DNA of 64,000 bases from RHKX01 sp963823275 (GCA_963823275.1 CAWGKW010000001.1:124001-188000); one strand, 5' to 3'; positions 34,240 to 45,612 are shown, counted from the first letter of the stretch. The notes: generated by a model not told the origin, from the letters alone. Numbers and translations: made by a program.

Positions 34240-35571
34240 ATGGCCCAGACGACCCCGACAGCGGCAGGCTCTCCGACTGAGAGCTCCTCCCCCCCCGACC
34301 CGATTGCGGGATCGTCGGTCTACCCGCTCGGCAGTCGGGTCGACGAGTCGGGCCATCTCGAGGTCGGCGGCTGCGACGTCGTCGATGTCGCCCGTGAGTT
34401 CGGTACCCCCGCCTATGTGTACGCGACCGACGACATTCGCGCGCGAGCTCGCGCCTACAAGGATGCGCTGCGACTGCGCGAGGTCGACCACGAGGTCCTC
34501 TATGCGAGCAAGGCCGCGCCGTTCACCGCCGCCTGTCGGGTCTGTCGCGAGGAGGGGTTGAGCATCGATGTCGCCTCCGGCGGCGAGCTGCACACTGCGC
34601 TCGCAGCGGGGTTCGAGCCGGGGCGGATCTACATGCACGGCAACAACAAGTCAGCCGATGAGCTGCGGATGGCCTTCGAGTGCGGCGTTGGATGCATCGT
34701 CGTCGACTCGCTGGACGAGATCGCCCTCGCGGACGCTCTGCTGGAGCGCGATCAGGAGGTTCTGATCCGTCTGACCCCCGACGTCGAGCCGTCCACGCAT
34801 GCGTCGATCCGGACCGGTCAGGCCGACTCGAAGTTCGGCTTCGGGATCGCGGCCGGCGCGGCCGAGGCGGCGGTCGCCGCCGTGAGTTCCTCGCGGCACC
34901 TGCGGCTGGCGGGCTTTCACGCCCACCTGGGCTCACAGATCATCGAGCTCGAGCCATACACGCGGGCGATCGAGGTCATGGCCGATTTCTGCAGCGTCTA
35001 CGAGCCCAGGGTGATGAACGTCGGCGGTGGCCTCGGGATCGCCTACTCCGCCGGGGACGATCCACCCGGGATCGGGTCCTACGTCGATCTCAAGGTGAAC
35101 GCGGTGGCGAAGTTCTTCAACCCGGTTCCGAAGCTCCTGCTCGAGCCCGGGCGCTCGCTCGTCGGCAACGCCGGCATCACGATCTACTCGGTCGGAGCGG
35201 TCAAGGAGATCCCGGGCGTGCGGACCTACGTCGCCGTCGACGGCGGAATGTCGGACAATCTGCGCCCGATGCTCTACGGCTCCGAGTACGAGGCGTTGAT
35301 CGCGAACCGGGCGGCCGCGACCCCCGACACCACCGCGACGATCGCCGGCAAGCACTGTGAGTCGGGCGACATCCTCGTGCGCGACGTCGCACTTGCAGAT
35401 CCGCGGCTCGGGGATCTGCTCGTGACCCCGGCCACGGGGGCATACGGTTACGCGATGGCCAACAACTACAACGGCGTGCCCCGACCCCCGGTTGTCTTCT
35501 GCAGCGGCGGCACGGCGCAGCTCGTCGTTCGCCGCGAGACCTACGCCGATCTGCTCGCCAGAGATGTCTGA
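34240..35571 (+). CDS. lysA: Diaminopimelate decarboxylase
   Basis: LysA removes the D-carboxylate of meso-diaminopimelate to make lysine. The 443-residue fold-type III PLP enzyme shows VLYASKAAPFTAA with the PLP Lys, FHAHLGSQIIE, NVGGGLGI, LLEPGRSLVGNAG with phosphate contacts, GKHCESGD with the catalytic Cys from the partner subunit, and GAYGYAMANNYN. ATG 34240 is chosen over a GTG at 34213 because the conserved region begins soon after. It heads the lysA-hom-thrC operon and its stop overlaps the hom start by 8 nt. Confidence 0.96.
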   Translation: MAQTTPTAAGSPTESSSPPDPIAGSSVYPLGSRVDESGHLEVGGCDVVDVAREFGTPAYVYATDDIRARARAYKDALRLREVDHEVLYASKAAPFTAACRVCREEGLSIDVASGGELHTALAAGFEPGRIYMHGNNKSADELRMAFECGVGCIVVDSLDEIALADALLERDQEVLIRLTPDVEPSTHASIRTGQADSKFGFGIAAGAAEAAVAAVSSSRHLRLAGFHAHLGSQIIELEPYTRAIEVMADFCSVYEPRVMNVGGGLGIAYSAGDDPPGIGSYVDLKVNAVAKFFNPVPKLLLEPGRSLVGNAGITIYSVGAVKEIPGVRTYVAVDGGMSDNLRPMLYGSEYEALIANRAAATPDTTATIAGKHCESGDILVRDVALADPRLGDLLVTPATGAYGYAMANNYNGVPRPPVVFCSGGTAQLVVRRETYADLLARDV

Positions 35572-36802
35572 GTCCGGGCCACCCGAGATCGTCCGGATCG
35601 GCCTGCTCGGTAAGGGGACCGTGGGCGGCGCCTTCTGCGAGCTGATCGCCGATCGCGCCGATGCCGTGCAGGCGGCGTCGGGGCGCCGGCCCGAGATCAC
35701 CGGCGTGCTGCGACGCAGCGAGGGCGACTTCGAACGGATCCTCGCCGGCTCCGACGTGATCGTCGAGCTGATCGGCGGGATCGAGCCGGCGCGAGAGTAC
35801 GTGCTGGCGGCCCTGAAGGCGGGCAAGCCGGTCGTGACCGCGAACAAGCAACTGGTCGCCCAACACGGAGACGAGCTGTTCGAGGCCGCTCGCGATGCCG
35901 GGGTGCAGCTTCGCTTCGAGGCGGCCGTTGCCGGGGCGGTGCCGGTGATCCGGGTGGTCCAGGAGGGCCACGGGGTGCTGCCGATCGAGCGGATCTCGGG
36001 CATCGTCAACGGGACCACGAACTTCATCCTCAGCGAGATGGCGGAGACCGGGGCCTCCTACTCAGACGTCCTCGCCCGGGCTCAGGAGCTCGGCTACGCC
36101 GAAGCCGACCCCACCGAGGACGTCAACGGAGCCGACGCCGCGGCGAAGATGGCGATCCTGGCCCGGCTCGCCTTCGACACGCGGGTCGATCTCGCCGACG
36201 TCTCCTACGAGGGGATCACCGAGATCCGCCCCGACGACATCGTCTACGCCAAGGAGCTCGGCCTGTCGCTGAAGCTGCTCGGGGTCGCGGAGCTCGATGG
36301 CGACGCGATCAGCGTCCGGGTCTTCCCCTGCTTTCTGTACCGCGGCCATCCGCTCGCCCCCGTTGAGGGCCCGTTCAACGCGGTCACCCTCGAAGGCCCG
36401 ACGATCAGCGAGATCACGATCTCCGGCCCCGGGGCCGGCGGGATCGAGACCGCCTCCGCGGTGCTCGCCGACGTCTCTTCGATCCTCAGCGGCGAGGCGC
36501 CGGTCCACGTCGCCGATCGGCAGCTCGAGATCCTCGATGATCTCGAGTCCTCGTTCTACCTCCACCTCGAGGTCGCCGACGAGCCGGGCGTGCTCGCCCG
36601 GGTCGCCGACGTGATCGGGCGCAACGGGATCTCAGTCAAGAGCGTGGTTCAGCGCGGTACAGGCCACGAGGCGAGCCTTGTCATGGTCACTCACCGGGCC
36701 GCCGAGCGCGACTTCTACGCCGCGCTCGAGTCGATTTCCGAGTTGGACTTCCTCGGGGCGGCGCCGCGGGCGATCAGGGTGGTCGAGAAGGAGTACTCGT
36801 GA
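35564..36802 (+). CDS. hom: Homoserine dehydrogenase with C-terminal ACT domain
   Basis: Hom reduces aspartate semialdehyde to homoserine. The 412-residue product has the Rossmann motif IGLLGKGTVGGAF, VVTANKQLVA, GIVNGTTNFILSEM and GYAEADPTEDVNGADAAAK, which contains the catalytic Asp and Lys. The last ~80 residues, HLEVADEPGVLARVADVIG, form an ACT domain, so feedback inhibition by threonine is expected. ATG 35564 lies inside the lysA 3' end and the stop overlaps the thrC start (GTGA), so the three genes are translationally coupled. Confidence 0.96.
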   Translation: MSESGPPEIVRIGLLGKGTVGGAFCELIADRADAVQAASGRRPEITGVLRRSEGDFERILAGSDVIVELIGGIEPAREYVLAALKAGKPVVTANKQLVAQHGDELFEAARDAGVQLRFEAAVAGAVPVIRVVQEGHGVLPIERISGIVNGTTNFILSEMAETGASYSDVLARAQELGYAEADPTEDVNGADAAAKMAILARLAFDTRVDLADVSYEGITEIRPDDIVYAKELGLSLKLLGVAELDGDAISVRVFPCFLYRGHPLAPVEGPFNAVTLEGPTISEITISGPGAGGIETASAVLADVSSILSGEAPVHVADRQLEILDDLESSFYLHLEVADEPGVLARVADVIGRNGISVKSVVQRGTGHEASLVMVTHRAAERDFYAALESISELDFLGAAPRAIRVVEKEYS

Positions 36803-37836
36803 GCGGGTTGATCGAGCGCTACCGCGATCACCTCCCGATCGGCGAGAACGATCCGGTCGTGACGCTCGACGAGGGCGGCACTCCCTTGCTTCACGCCCCG
36901 CTGATTTCAGAGCGGGTCGGCGCGCGGGTCTATCTGAAGATCGAGGGAGCCAACCCGACCGGTTCCTTCAAGGACCGTGGGATGACCGTTGCGGTGTCCC
37001 GCGCCGTCGCCAACGGGGCGGAGGCGGTGATCTGCGCCTCAACCGGCAACACCGCTGCAAGCGCTGCCGCGTACGCGGCCCGGGCGGGATTGCGGGGGGC
37101 GGTGATCGTCCCCGAGGGCAAGATCGCGATCGGCAAGCTCGCCCAGGCGCTCATGCACGGGGCGCGGGTCATCGCGATTCGGGGCAACTTCGACGACGCG
37201 CTGCGGATCGTCCGCGAACTTGCCGAGCGGCATCCGATCGAGCTCGTCAACTCGGTCAACCCCTACCGGATCGAGGGCCAAAAGACCGCTGCCTTCGAGG
37301 TTTGTGAGGAGCTCGGCGGCCCGCCCGACGCGCTCGCGATTCCGGTCGGGAACGCCGGCAACGTGACCGCCTACCGAAAGGGCTTCGACGAGCTCGGCGG
37401 CGCGATGCCGAGGCTGTTCGGCTTTCAGGCGGCGGGTGCTGCTCCCCTCGTCCTCGGGCACCCGGTCGAGAAGCCGGAGACCGTCGCCTCCGCGATCCGG
37501 ATCGGGAACCCGGCCCGCTGGGAGGAGGCGATGGACGCCGTCACGTCGTCCCGCGGTCGCATCGATGCCGTCGACGACGAGCAGATCCTCTCCGCCTACA
37601 AGCTGCTCGCTTCGGGCGAAGGCGTGTTCTGCGAGCCCGCATCGGCGGCGTCGGTCGCCGGCCTGCTCACCCACGGCCTGCCGGAGTCCGCCGAGGGGCG
37701 AATCCCCGAAACGGTCGTCTGCGTACTCACCGGCCACGGCCTCAAGGACCCCGACACGGCACTCGGCAAGGCCCCTTCGGTGATCGGGTGCGAGCCCGAT
37801 CTGACGGCGGTCGAGCGGATTGTCTTCGCCGATTGA
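36799..37836 (+). CDS. thrC: Threonine synthase
   Basis: ThrC converts O-phosphohomoserine to threonine. The 345-residue fold-type II PLP enzyme has TPLLHAPLISERVGA, GANPTGSFKDRGMTVAV with the PLP Lys, CASTGNTAASAAAYAARAG and PVGNAGNVTAYRKGF, the phosphate-binding Gly loop. It starts with GTG overlapping the hom stop. Homoserine kinase (thrB), which supplies its substrate, does not follow and is not seen in this window. Confidence 0.95.
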   Translation: MSGLIERYRDHLPIGENDPVVTLDEGGTPLLHAPLISERVGARVYLKIEGANPTGSFKDRGMTVAVSRAVANGAEAVICASTGNTAASAAAYAARAGLRGAVIVPEGKIAIGKLAQALMHGARVIAIRGNFDDALRIVRELAERHPIELVNSVNPYRIEGQKTAAFEVCEELGGPPDALAIPVGNAGNVTAYRKGFDELGGAMPRLFGFQAAGAAPLVLGHPVEKPETVASAIRIGNPARWEEAMDAVTSSRGRIDAVDDEQILSAYKLLASGEGVFCEPASAASVAGLLTHGLPESAEGRIPETVVCVLTGHGLKDPDTALGKAPSVIGCEPDLTAVERIVFAD

Positions 37837-37980
37837 CCCGGCGTTCGGGGCGGCCTTGGATCACGGATTTCGAGATCCTGGGGCGATCAAGTGTCCGCCG
37901 CCTTCCGTCGATAGAAAGATGTGGCCGATGTCCTTCCCACAATTGCTCTCCGGGTTAGTGGAGATGTCGAGTAGCCGCAG

Positions 37981-39780
<1,800 letters not shown>

Positions 39781-40001
39781 TCTGGGCGTCGATCCCCGAG
39801 CCGCCCGCATCCCCGGCGGGAGGGGGTGATCACGGCGTCGAAAGTCTTCGCCGGCGCCCATGCTGCGCGTGGCGGAAAGCACCCGCGGGTGGGTTGAAAG
39901 CTGCCACAGCGTCCCGCGCTCGACGGCTCGTGCGTGGATAGCTCGCGAACTGACGCATTCGTCGTCCCATTCGTGCGCCCCCGACGGCCATAGTTGGATT
40001 C

Positions 40002-40673
40002 ATGTCCCGAACGCCGATCGCCCGGGCCCTGGGGATCGTTGCCCCACCGCTCTGTCTCTGCTGCCGGGCGCCCTTGCTGCGGTCGGCTCGCGGGCCCGGG
40101 CTCTGCTCCCGCTGCACCGACGAGATCGAGCGCGCGAGCGGCCGGATCTTCCGCGCGGACGGGATCGAGATCGGGTTCGCCCCGCTCCCCTACACCGGGG
40201 CCGGCCGCAGGCTGGTGGCGGCGCTCAAGTTCTCCCGGCTGCTCGTCGCAGCCGAGCTCGGCGCGGCCCTGATCGCATCTCGGGCGCCGCCGAAGGCTCT
40301 CGATGGCGTGATCGTTCCCATTCCGGGTGCCCCACTGCGATCTCTCCGGCGTGGTTTCGATCCGGCCTGGGAGCTGGCCTCGGCCCTGGCCGGATCCGGC
40401 GGTGCCGAGGTCTCACCGCTCCTGCGCCGGCGGGATCTGCGCCGGCAGCGTGGAAGGTCGCGTGCGGCTCGGCTTGCCGGGCCGGTCGTCGAGGCGATGG
40501 CGTCGGCGCCACCGAAAGCCGTCCTGGTCGACGACGTCGTGACGACGGGAGCGACCATCGACGCTTGCGCGAAAGCGTTGCGAGGGGCGGGTTCGGAGCG
40601 GATCTGCGCCGTCGCGATCGCCGCGGTCGCACCGCGAGGAAGTGGCCTGGGAGGCCGGCGTCCGGAGGGGTAG
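40002..40673 (+). CDS. ComF-family phosphoribosyltransferase-like protein
   Basis: The 223-residue product has an N-terminal zinc-ribbon (CLCCRAPL and CSRCTDEI), PYTGAGRRLVAALKFS, and the PRPP-loop type motif VLVDDVVTTGATIDAC near the C-terminus. Members take part in natural transformation in some Gram-positives (ComFC) or have uncertain metabolic roles. The conserved NPA/R-x-Q part of many ComF proteins is replaced by LLRRRDLRRQRGRSRAARLA. The gene precedes hpf and secA, a placement common in bacteria. Confidence 0.88.
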   Translation: MSRTPIARALGIVAPPLCLCCRAPLLRSARGPGLCSRCTDEIERASGRIFRADGIEIGFAPLPYTGAGRRLVAALKFSRLLVAAELGAALIASRAPPKALDGVIVPIPGAPLRSLRRGFDPAWELASALAGSGGAEVSPLLRRRDLRRQRGRSRAARLAGPVVEAMASAPPKAVLVDDVVTTGATIDACAKALRGAGSERICAVAIAAVAPRGSGLGGRRPEG

Positions 40674-40713
40674 GATGAGCGAGCCGGGCAGAAGGCGACA
40701 GAGAGGAGACATC

Positions 40714-41061
40714 GTGCAGATCGAGATAGTCGGTCGTGGCTTCGAAGTTGACGGTGAGGTTCGCGAGCGGATACGCAAGCGATTCGACCGGGTCAGCCGC
40801 CAGGTCTCTGAGCACTCTCGCCTCGAGATCGTCCTTCGCGAGGAGCCGAACCCGGCGATCTCCGACAAGTACGTCGCCGAGGCGACCCTGCGGCTGAAGC
40901 GGGCGACGCTGCACGCCGAGGAGCACTCGCCGAAGATGGACCACTCGATCAAGGCCCTCTCCCAGGACATCCACCGGCAGGTGAAGCGGCATCGCGAACT
41001 GCGCCGCAAGCGTTCGATCACGCGGCGGCTCGTGAGCGAAGGGCGAGGCCGGGAGGCCTGA
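40714..41061 (+). CDS. hpf: Ribosome hibernation-promoting factor (short HPF/RaiA type)
   Basis: The 115-residue product starting VQIEIVGRGFEVDGEV has the beta-alpha-beta-beta-beta-alpha fold of S30AE proteins, with the basic helix ALSQDIHRQVKRHRELRRKR at the end. It binds the 30S decoding region and inactivates ribosomes in stationary phase. The GTG at 40714 is chosen because GAGAGGAG lies 7 nt upstream and the conserved strand begins at once. The C-terminal dimerisation domain of long HPF is missing, so it may not form 100S dimers. A TAGGAT hexamer lies at 40671-40676. Confidence 0.9.
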   Translation: MQIEIVGRGFEVDGEVRERIRKRFDRVSRQVSEHSRLEIVLREEPNPAISDKYVAEATLRLKRATLHAEEHSPKMDHSIKALSQDIHRQVKRHRELRRKRSITRRLVSEGRGREA

Positions 41062-41133
41062 CCCGGAGATCGGGCTGAGTTGCGGGTCCCGCCTTTCCTC
41101 GCACCTCCGGCCGAGGGATGACCAGGGGTTCGG

Positions 41134-41139
41134 TACTCT
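41134..41139 (+). promoter_or_regulatory. -10-like TACTCT before secA
   Basis: TACTCT ends 7 nt before the secA ATG at 41147, with no ribosome-binding site between. Transcription from it would give a leaderless secA mRNA. No -35 box is visible. Confidence 0.35.
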
Positions 41140-41146
41140 CAACCCG

Positions 41147-44008
41147 ATGGCAAGGGGCCTCATAGATCGCGCGCTTCGGCTCGGCGAGGCGAAGCAGTTC
41201 AAGGACTACGAGAAGCGCGTCGAAGCGATCAATCGCTTCGAGGCCGAGATGGAGCTGCTCGAGGACGGAGAGATCCGCCCCGAGGCCGACAAGCTGCGCG
41301 AGCGAGCCAAGGGCGGCGAGTCGCTAGACGACCTCCTGCCGGAGGCCTTCGCGCTCTGCCGCGAGGCGAGCCGCCGCACGCTCGGTCAGCGCCACTACGA
41401 CGTCCAGCTGATCGGCGGGATGGTTCTCCACTCCGGCGCGATCTCGGAGATGAAGACCGGCGAGGGCAAGACCCTGACCGCGACGCTTGCGGTCTTCCTC
41501 AACACCCTCGCCGGCGACAGCGTCCACGTCGTCACCGTCAATGATTACCTCGCCCGTCGCGACGCCGAGTGGATGGAGCCCCTCTACAGCGCCCTCGGGG
41601 TCAGCGTCGGCATCCTCCAGGACAACGATCTACCCGACCACGGCGACCGCCGCCACGCCTCCTACGCCGCCGACGTCACCTACGGCACGAACTCCGAGTT
41701 CGGCTTCGACTACCTCCGCGACAACATGGCTCCGAGCCTCGATCGCTGCTTCCAGCGCGACCACAAGTTCGGGATCGTCGACGAGGTCGACAACATCCTG
41801 ATCGACGAGGCGCGGACTCCGCTGATCATCTCCGGCTCGCCGGAGGCCGCCGCCGACCTCTACTACACGTTTGCGCGCCTCGCCAAGAGCCTCGAGGGCG
41901 TCGAGTCGAAGCCGAAGCTCAAGGCCCTCGGGGAATCGAAGGACACCTCCGAGGCAGCCTACGACTACGAGTACGACGAGAAGCACAAGACCGTCGCACC
42001 GACCGAACGAGGCGTCGCCAAGGCCGAGAAGTTCCTCGGGGTCGAGAACCTCTACCTCTCCGAGCACGGGACCCTGGTCAACCATCTGAGCCAGTCGCTG
42101 AAGGCGGAGTCCCTCTATCGACGCGACAAGGACTATGCCGTGGTCGAGGGCGAGGTGATGATCATCGACGAACACACCGGCCGCATCCTCGAGGGCCGCC
42201 GCTGGTCGGAGGGTCTGCATCAGGCCGTCGAGGCGAAGGAGGGCCTGGCGATCCGCGAGGAGAACCAGACGCTCGCGACGATCACCCTGCAGAACTACTT
42301 CCGCTTCTACGAAAAGCTCAGCGGCATGACCGGTACCGCCCTCACCGAGGCGACCGAGTTCATGAAGATCTACAAGATGCCGGTGGTCGAGATCCCGACC
42401 AACCGTGACATGGTCCGCGACGACGCCAACGACCAGATCTACAAGACCAAGGACGGCAAGTGGAAGGCGGTCGTCAACGAGATCGAAGAGCGTCACGAGA
42501 CCGGACAGCCGATCCTCGTCGGCACCGTCTCGGTCGAGGTCTCGGAGATGCTCTCAGAGCAGTTCAAGGAGCGCGGTATCAAGCACGAGGTCCTCAACGC
42601 GAAGCCTGAGTACGCGGAGAAGGAGGGTGAGACGGTCGCCCAGGCCGGTCGCCTCGGCGCCGTCACGATCGCGACCAACATGGCCGGCCGCGGAGTCGAC
42701 ATCAAGCTCGGCGGCGATCCAGAGCAGCTCGCCGAATCCGAGCTCCGCAAGCTCGGCGTACGCCGCCAGGACGAGAACTACGAGGCCGAGCTGCAGACCA
42801 TGATGCCCGGGCTGATCGAGCGCTGCAGGGCCGAGGGAGACCAGGTCCGTGAGGCTGGGGGGCTATTCATCTGCGGCACCGAGCGCCACGAGTCTCGCCG
42901 GATCGACAACCAGCTTCGCGGCCGCGCCGGCCGCCAGGGCGATCCCGGCGCATCCCGCTTCTTCCTGTCAGCTCAGGATGATCTGGTCCGTCTCTTCGCC
43001 GGCGATCGGATCTTCAAGATCCTCGATCGCCTCGGCCCGACCGACGATGAAGGCGAGGAGTACCCGCTCGAAGCGAAGATGCTGAGCAAGCAGATCGAAA
43101 ACGCGCAGAAGAAGGTGGAGGAGCAGAACTACCTGAGCCGTAAGCGCGTCCTTGAATACGACGATGTGATGAACGAGCAGCGCCGGGTCGTCTACCGGTA
43201 CCGGCGCGAGGTGCTCGAGGGCCGCGACATGGGCGACATCGCCCGCGAGCAGGTCGCCGGAGTCGTCGCCAACAAGGTCAACGAGTACACGGCCTCCGAC
43301 GTCTTCGAGGAGTGGGATCTCGGTGACCTCGAAGTGCAGTTGGGAACGATCTGGCCCGTCTCCGTCGACCTCGGCGAGCTCGACCCGCAGACCTCGAGCC
43401 GCGAGCAGGTGACCGAGCTGCTGACCGAGGACGCCCTCGCTGCCTACGACGAGCGCGAGGAGGAGTTCGGCGAGGAGCTGATGCGTGCCCTCGAGCGGCA
43501 CATCCTGCTGCAGATCATCGACGTGCGCTGGAAGGAGCACCTCGCCGAGATGGACTACATGCGCGAGGGCATCCACCTTCGCGGGTTCGCTCAGATCGAT
43601 CCCCTCGTCGCGTACAAGAACGAGGGCTACATCATGTTCCAGGCCCTCATGGACTCCCTCTGGGAGGAGTTCGCCCGCCTGATCTTCCACGTCGACGTCG
43701 AGATCGAGCCCAATCAGGTCGAGGAGGTCTTCTCACCCGGTGACGAGCCCGCCGACGTCAACTACTCGGGCGGCACCGAGGAGGGGCAGCCCTCGGCGCT
43801 GGCCGAGGCGCGGGCCGCCGCCGGCGCAGCGACGGCAACCGCGCCCACCGCCGCAGCAGCCGCCGCTGCCGGCACCGGCAACCGATCCGCCAACGGAGGA
43901 GGGACGAACCAGGCCACGGTGGTCAAGGGCGAGGACGAGAAGATCGGCCGTAACGACCCCTGCTGGTGCGGATCGGGCAAGAAGTTCAAGAAGTGCCACG
44001 GCGCCTGA
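41147..44008 (+). CDS. secA: Preprotein translocase ATPase SecA
   Basis: SecA drives proteins through SecYEG. The 953-residue motor shows SEMKTGEGKTLTATLAVFLN (Walker A), NDYLARRDAEWM, DEVDNILIDEARTPLIISG (Walker B region), MTGTALTEATEF, TNMAGRGVDIKLGGDP and LRGRAGRQGDPGASRFFLS. After an Ala/Thr-rich linker it ends in the zinc-binding tail RNDPCWCGSGKKFKKCHG used for SecB or ribosome contact. It reads without interruption. A stem-loop follows at 44034-44078. Confidence 0.98.
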   Translation: MARGLIDRALRLGEAKQFKDYEKRVEAINRFEAEMELLEDGEIRPEADKLRERAKGGESLDDLLPEAFALCREASRRTLGQRHYDVQLIGGMVLHSGAISEMKTGEGKTLTATLAVFLNTLAGDSVHVVTVNDYLARRDAEWMEPLYSALGVSVGILQDNDLPDHGDRRHASYAADVTYGTNSEFGFDYLRDNMAPSLDRCFQRDHKFGIVDEVDNILIDEARTPLIISGSPEAAADLYYTFARLAKSLEGVESKPKLKALGESKDTSEAAYDYEYDEKHKTVAPTERGVAKAEKFLGVENLYLSEHGTLVNHLSQSLKAESLYRRDKDYAVVEGEVMIIDEHTGRILEGRRWSEGLHQAVEAKEGLAIREENQTLATITLQNYFRFYEKLSGMTGTALTEATEFMKIYKMPVVEIPTNRDMVRDDANDQIYKTKDGKWKAVVNEIEERHETGQPILVGTVSVEVSEMLSEQFKERGIKHEVLNAKPEYAEKEGETVAQAGRLGAVTIATNMAGRGVDIKLGGDPEQLAESELRKLGVRRQDENYEAELQTMMPGLIERCRAEGDQVREAGGLFICGTERHESRRIDNQLRGRAGRQGDPGASRFFLSAQDDLVRLFAGDRIFKILDRLGPTDDEGEEYPLEAKMLSKQIENAQKKVEEQNYLSRKRVLEYDDVMNEQRRVVYRYRREVLEGRDMGDIAREQVAGVVANKVNEYTASDVFEEWDLGDLEVQLGTIWPVSVDLGELDPQTSSREQVTELLTEDALAAYDEREEEFGEELMRALERHILLQIIDVRWKEHLAEMDYMREGIHLRGFAQIDPLVAYKNEGYIMFQALMDSLWEEFARLIFHVDVEIEPNQVEEVFSPGDEPADVNYSGGTEEGQPSALAEARAAAGAATATAPTAAAAAAAGTGNRSANGGGTNQATVVKGEDEKIGRNDPCWCGSGKKFKKCHGA

Positions 44009-44033
44009 GGGCCCCGTGACGCGTCGCGTCTGA

Positions 44034-44078
44034 CGATTGGCGCCTTGCGGCGTTATCCACGCCGTTAACCGCCAATCG
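44034..44078. terminator. Compound stem-loop after secA, possible terminator
   Basis: CGATTGGCG at 44034-44042 is the exact complement of CGCCAATCG at 44070-44078. An inner stem GGCG/CGCC encloses TTATCCA. The structure lies 26 nt beyond the secA stop and overlaps the last codons of the decayed gene on the other strand. No U-tract follows, so termination is inferred. Confidence 0.4.
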
Positions 44079-44385
44079 CGGCCGCAAGCGGCTCGATGCC
44101 GGTGAGGATCAGAAGGCGGTGGCCCGTACGGGCAGCCTCCTTCTTGATCTGGTCGCGATCGGCGTTCGATTCACCGGCGAGGCGGCCACCGTGCCAACGC
44201 CAGGAGTCCGCCTCCACGATCAGGTTCAGCTGCGGCCAGCAGACCCGCAGTCGCAAAGCTGATCGAGGGTGATCAGCTGCTTCCGCCGCCGGCAGATCGC
44301 TGCGATGGCGAGATCGACCTCGCGTGTGGTCGATCGCGGCGCCCTCGCCGCCGCCTGATGCCAATCGCTGCCCACCTCCACACGG
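44065..44385 (-). pseudogene. Decayed DUF559/AbiEi-like gene: wHTH start joined to nuclease-like end
   Basis: One minus-strand frame reads VDLAIAAICRRRKQLITLDQ, the opening winged-helix pattern of this family. After a junction near 44250, another frame reads LRVCWPQLNLIVEADSWRWH followed by RDQIKKEAARTGHRLLIL, the restriction-endonuclease-like end (acidic-x-Glu-x-Asp core). The roughly 200 residues normally between them are missing. The intact relative at 50635-51579 has both parts in the same order. I read this as a relic with an internal deletion, not a gene. Confidence 0.55.
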
Positions 44386-44525
44386 TCGCAGCCGAGCGCG
44401 CGCGCGTGGGATACGCAGTGTGACGATCGTGGGCCGGATCCGGATCTTTTCGGTGGTCACCACTGATGCCGGCTCGGCGGTGCGTGGCTACGATCGTTCG
44501 TGTTCGCCCCCCAGAGAAAGACGAG

Positions 44526-45602
44526 ATGAAGAAGCTTTCCCTCCTCGCTGCCCTGTTCACGGCCCTCGCCGTCGCCGCCCCGGCGAGGGCCGCAGACACC
44601 GTGACGATCTCCGGGCGGGCCTACAGCTTCAACCACATGAGCACCTATCTCGAGGGCGCCACGATCAAGGTGCGCGAGGTCCCCGGGCTGTCGGCGACCA
44701 CCGACGCCAACGGCGACTACGTCCTCGAGGTCCCTGACGACACGAACGTCACGCCCTACATCGAGCCCCCCGCCGGTTACAACCAGATCGACCTGCAGAC
44801 CCTCCACACCCGCGGGGAGGACATCGAGAACGCCAACTTCCAGACGCCGGCCGACGCCGAGTATGCGGGCCTCTCCGCGATTCTCTCGGTCCCACTCGGC
44901 GACGATGGACGCCCAGAGCAGTGCGTGATCGTCACCACGGCTTCGGCACGCAACGTCCGCGGGGTCGACTACGAGACCTTTCATGCTCGCACCCCGCATG
45001 GAGTCGCCGGAGCCACGTCGGAGGAGTTCCCGGCGATCGACGGTCCCACCTACTTCAACGAGTTCGTGATCCCCGATGCGAGCAAGACGGAGACCTCCGA
45101 GGATGGGGGCATCGTCTGGACCGAGGTGCCCGCCGGCACCTACCGGATCGCCACCACGAGCCCGAACACGAGGTTTGCGAGCTTCCTCGCGACCTGCAAG
45201 AACGGTCGCATCGTCAACGCGAACCCCCCATGGGGCGCCTACGAGCTCAGCCCGGGCGAGGAGCCGCTCGGCGCCAGCGTCGTGGCCTCCTCGGTCACGG
45301 AGATGGGGACGATGGGTTCCGGTGATTCCCGCAAGGTCGTCGCGACGCTCGACGGAGGCGAGGAGGTCCACGTCAACGCCGTCCTCCGCAAGGGTGGCAA
45401 GCGGATCGGCCACACCCGCATCGACAGCCTTCGGGCCGGCGTCAAGGACGTGAAGGTCCCGGTAAGAAGGAGCGCCGGCAAGGGCCGGGCGAAGCTCGAG
45501 GTGAAGTTGCGGGATGCGGCCGGCGACGTTGTCAGCACCGACCACTCGGTCGAGCTGCCGGCAGCTCGTAGCCGATTGGCATTCCGATCCTCCGCGGGGT
45601 AG
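44526..45602 (+). CDS. Secreted protein with carboxypeptidase-regulatory-like domain
   Basis: The 358-residue product starts MKKLSLLAALFTALAVAAPA and a cleavage site near ARAAD, so it is exported. Next comes a beta-sandwich resembling carboxypeptidase-regulatory domains (TISGRAYSF, EGATIKVREVPG, TTDANGDYVLEVPD), with a later VWTEVPAGTYRIATTSP block. The C-terminal third is basic and beta-rich. No catalytic motif is seen. ATG 44526 follows AGAGAAAGACGAG. It is followed within 10 nt by a lipoprotein gene. Confidence 0.75.
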   Translation: MKKLSLLAALFTALAVAAPARAADTVTISGRAYSFNHMSTYLEGATIKVREVPGLSATTDANGDYVLEVPDDTNVTPYIEPPAGYNQIDLQTLHTRGEDIENANFQTPADAEYAGLSAILSVPLGDDGRPEQCVIVTTASARNVRGVDYETFHARTPHGVAGATSEEFPAIDGPTYFNEFVIPDASKTETSEDGGIVWTEVPAGTYRIATTSPNTRFASFLATCKNGRIVNANPPWGAYELSPGEEPLGASVVASSVTEMGTMGSGDSRKVVATLDGGEEVHVNAVLRKGGKRIGHTRIDSLRAGVKDVKVPVRRSAGKGRAKLEVKLRDAAGDVVSTDHSVELPAARSRLAFRSSAG

Positions 45603-45605
45603 GTT
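45576..45605 (+). promoter_or_regulatory. Promoter-like TTGGCA-18-TAGGTT before a lipoprotein gene
   Basis: TTGGCA (45576-45581) and TAGGTT (45600-45605) are 18 nt apart, close to the sigma-70-type consensus, and lie over the 3' end of the previous gene. The GTG start follows 7 nt later, so the mRNA would be leaderless. This is the only one of these elements here with a good -35 match. Confidence 0.45.
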
Positions 45606-45612
45606 TGCCCGC

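Noticed and set aside
39781..40001. Possible small gene between the GGDEF protein and comF
   Set aside because: Frames on both strands are short and biased with no start signal. I see no gene, RNA or repeat; only a TAGTTG element just before comF.
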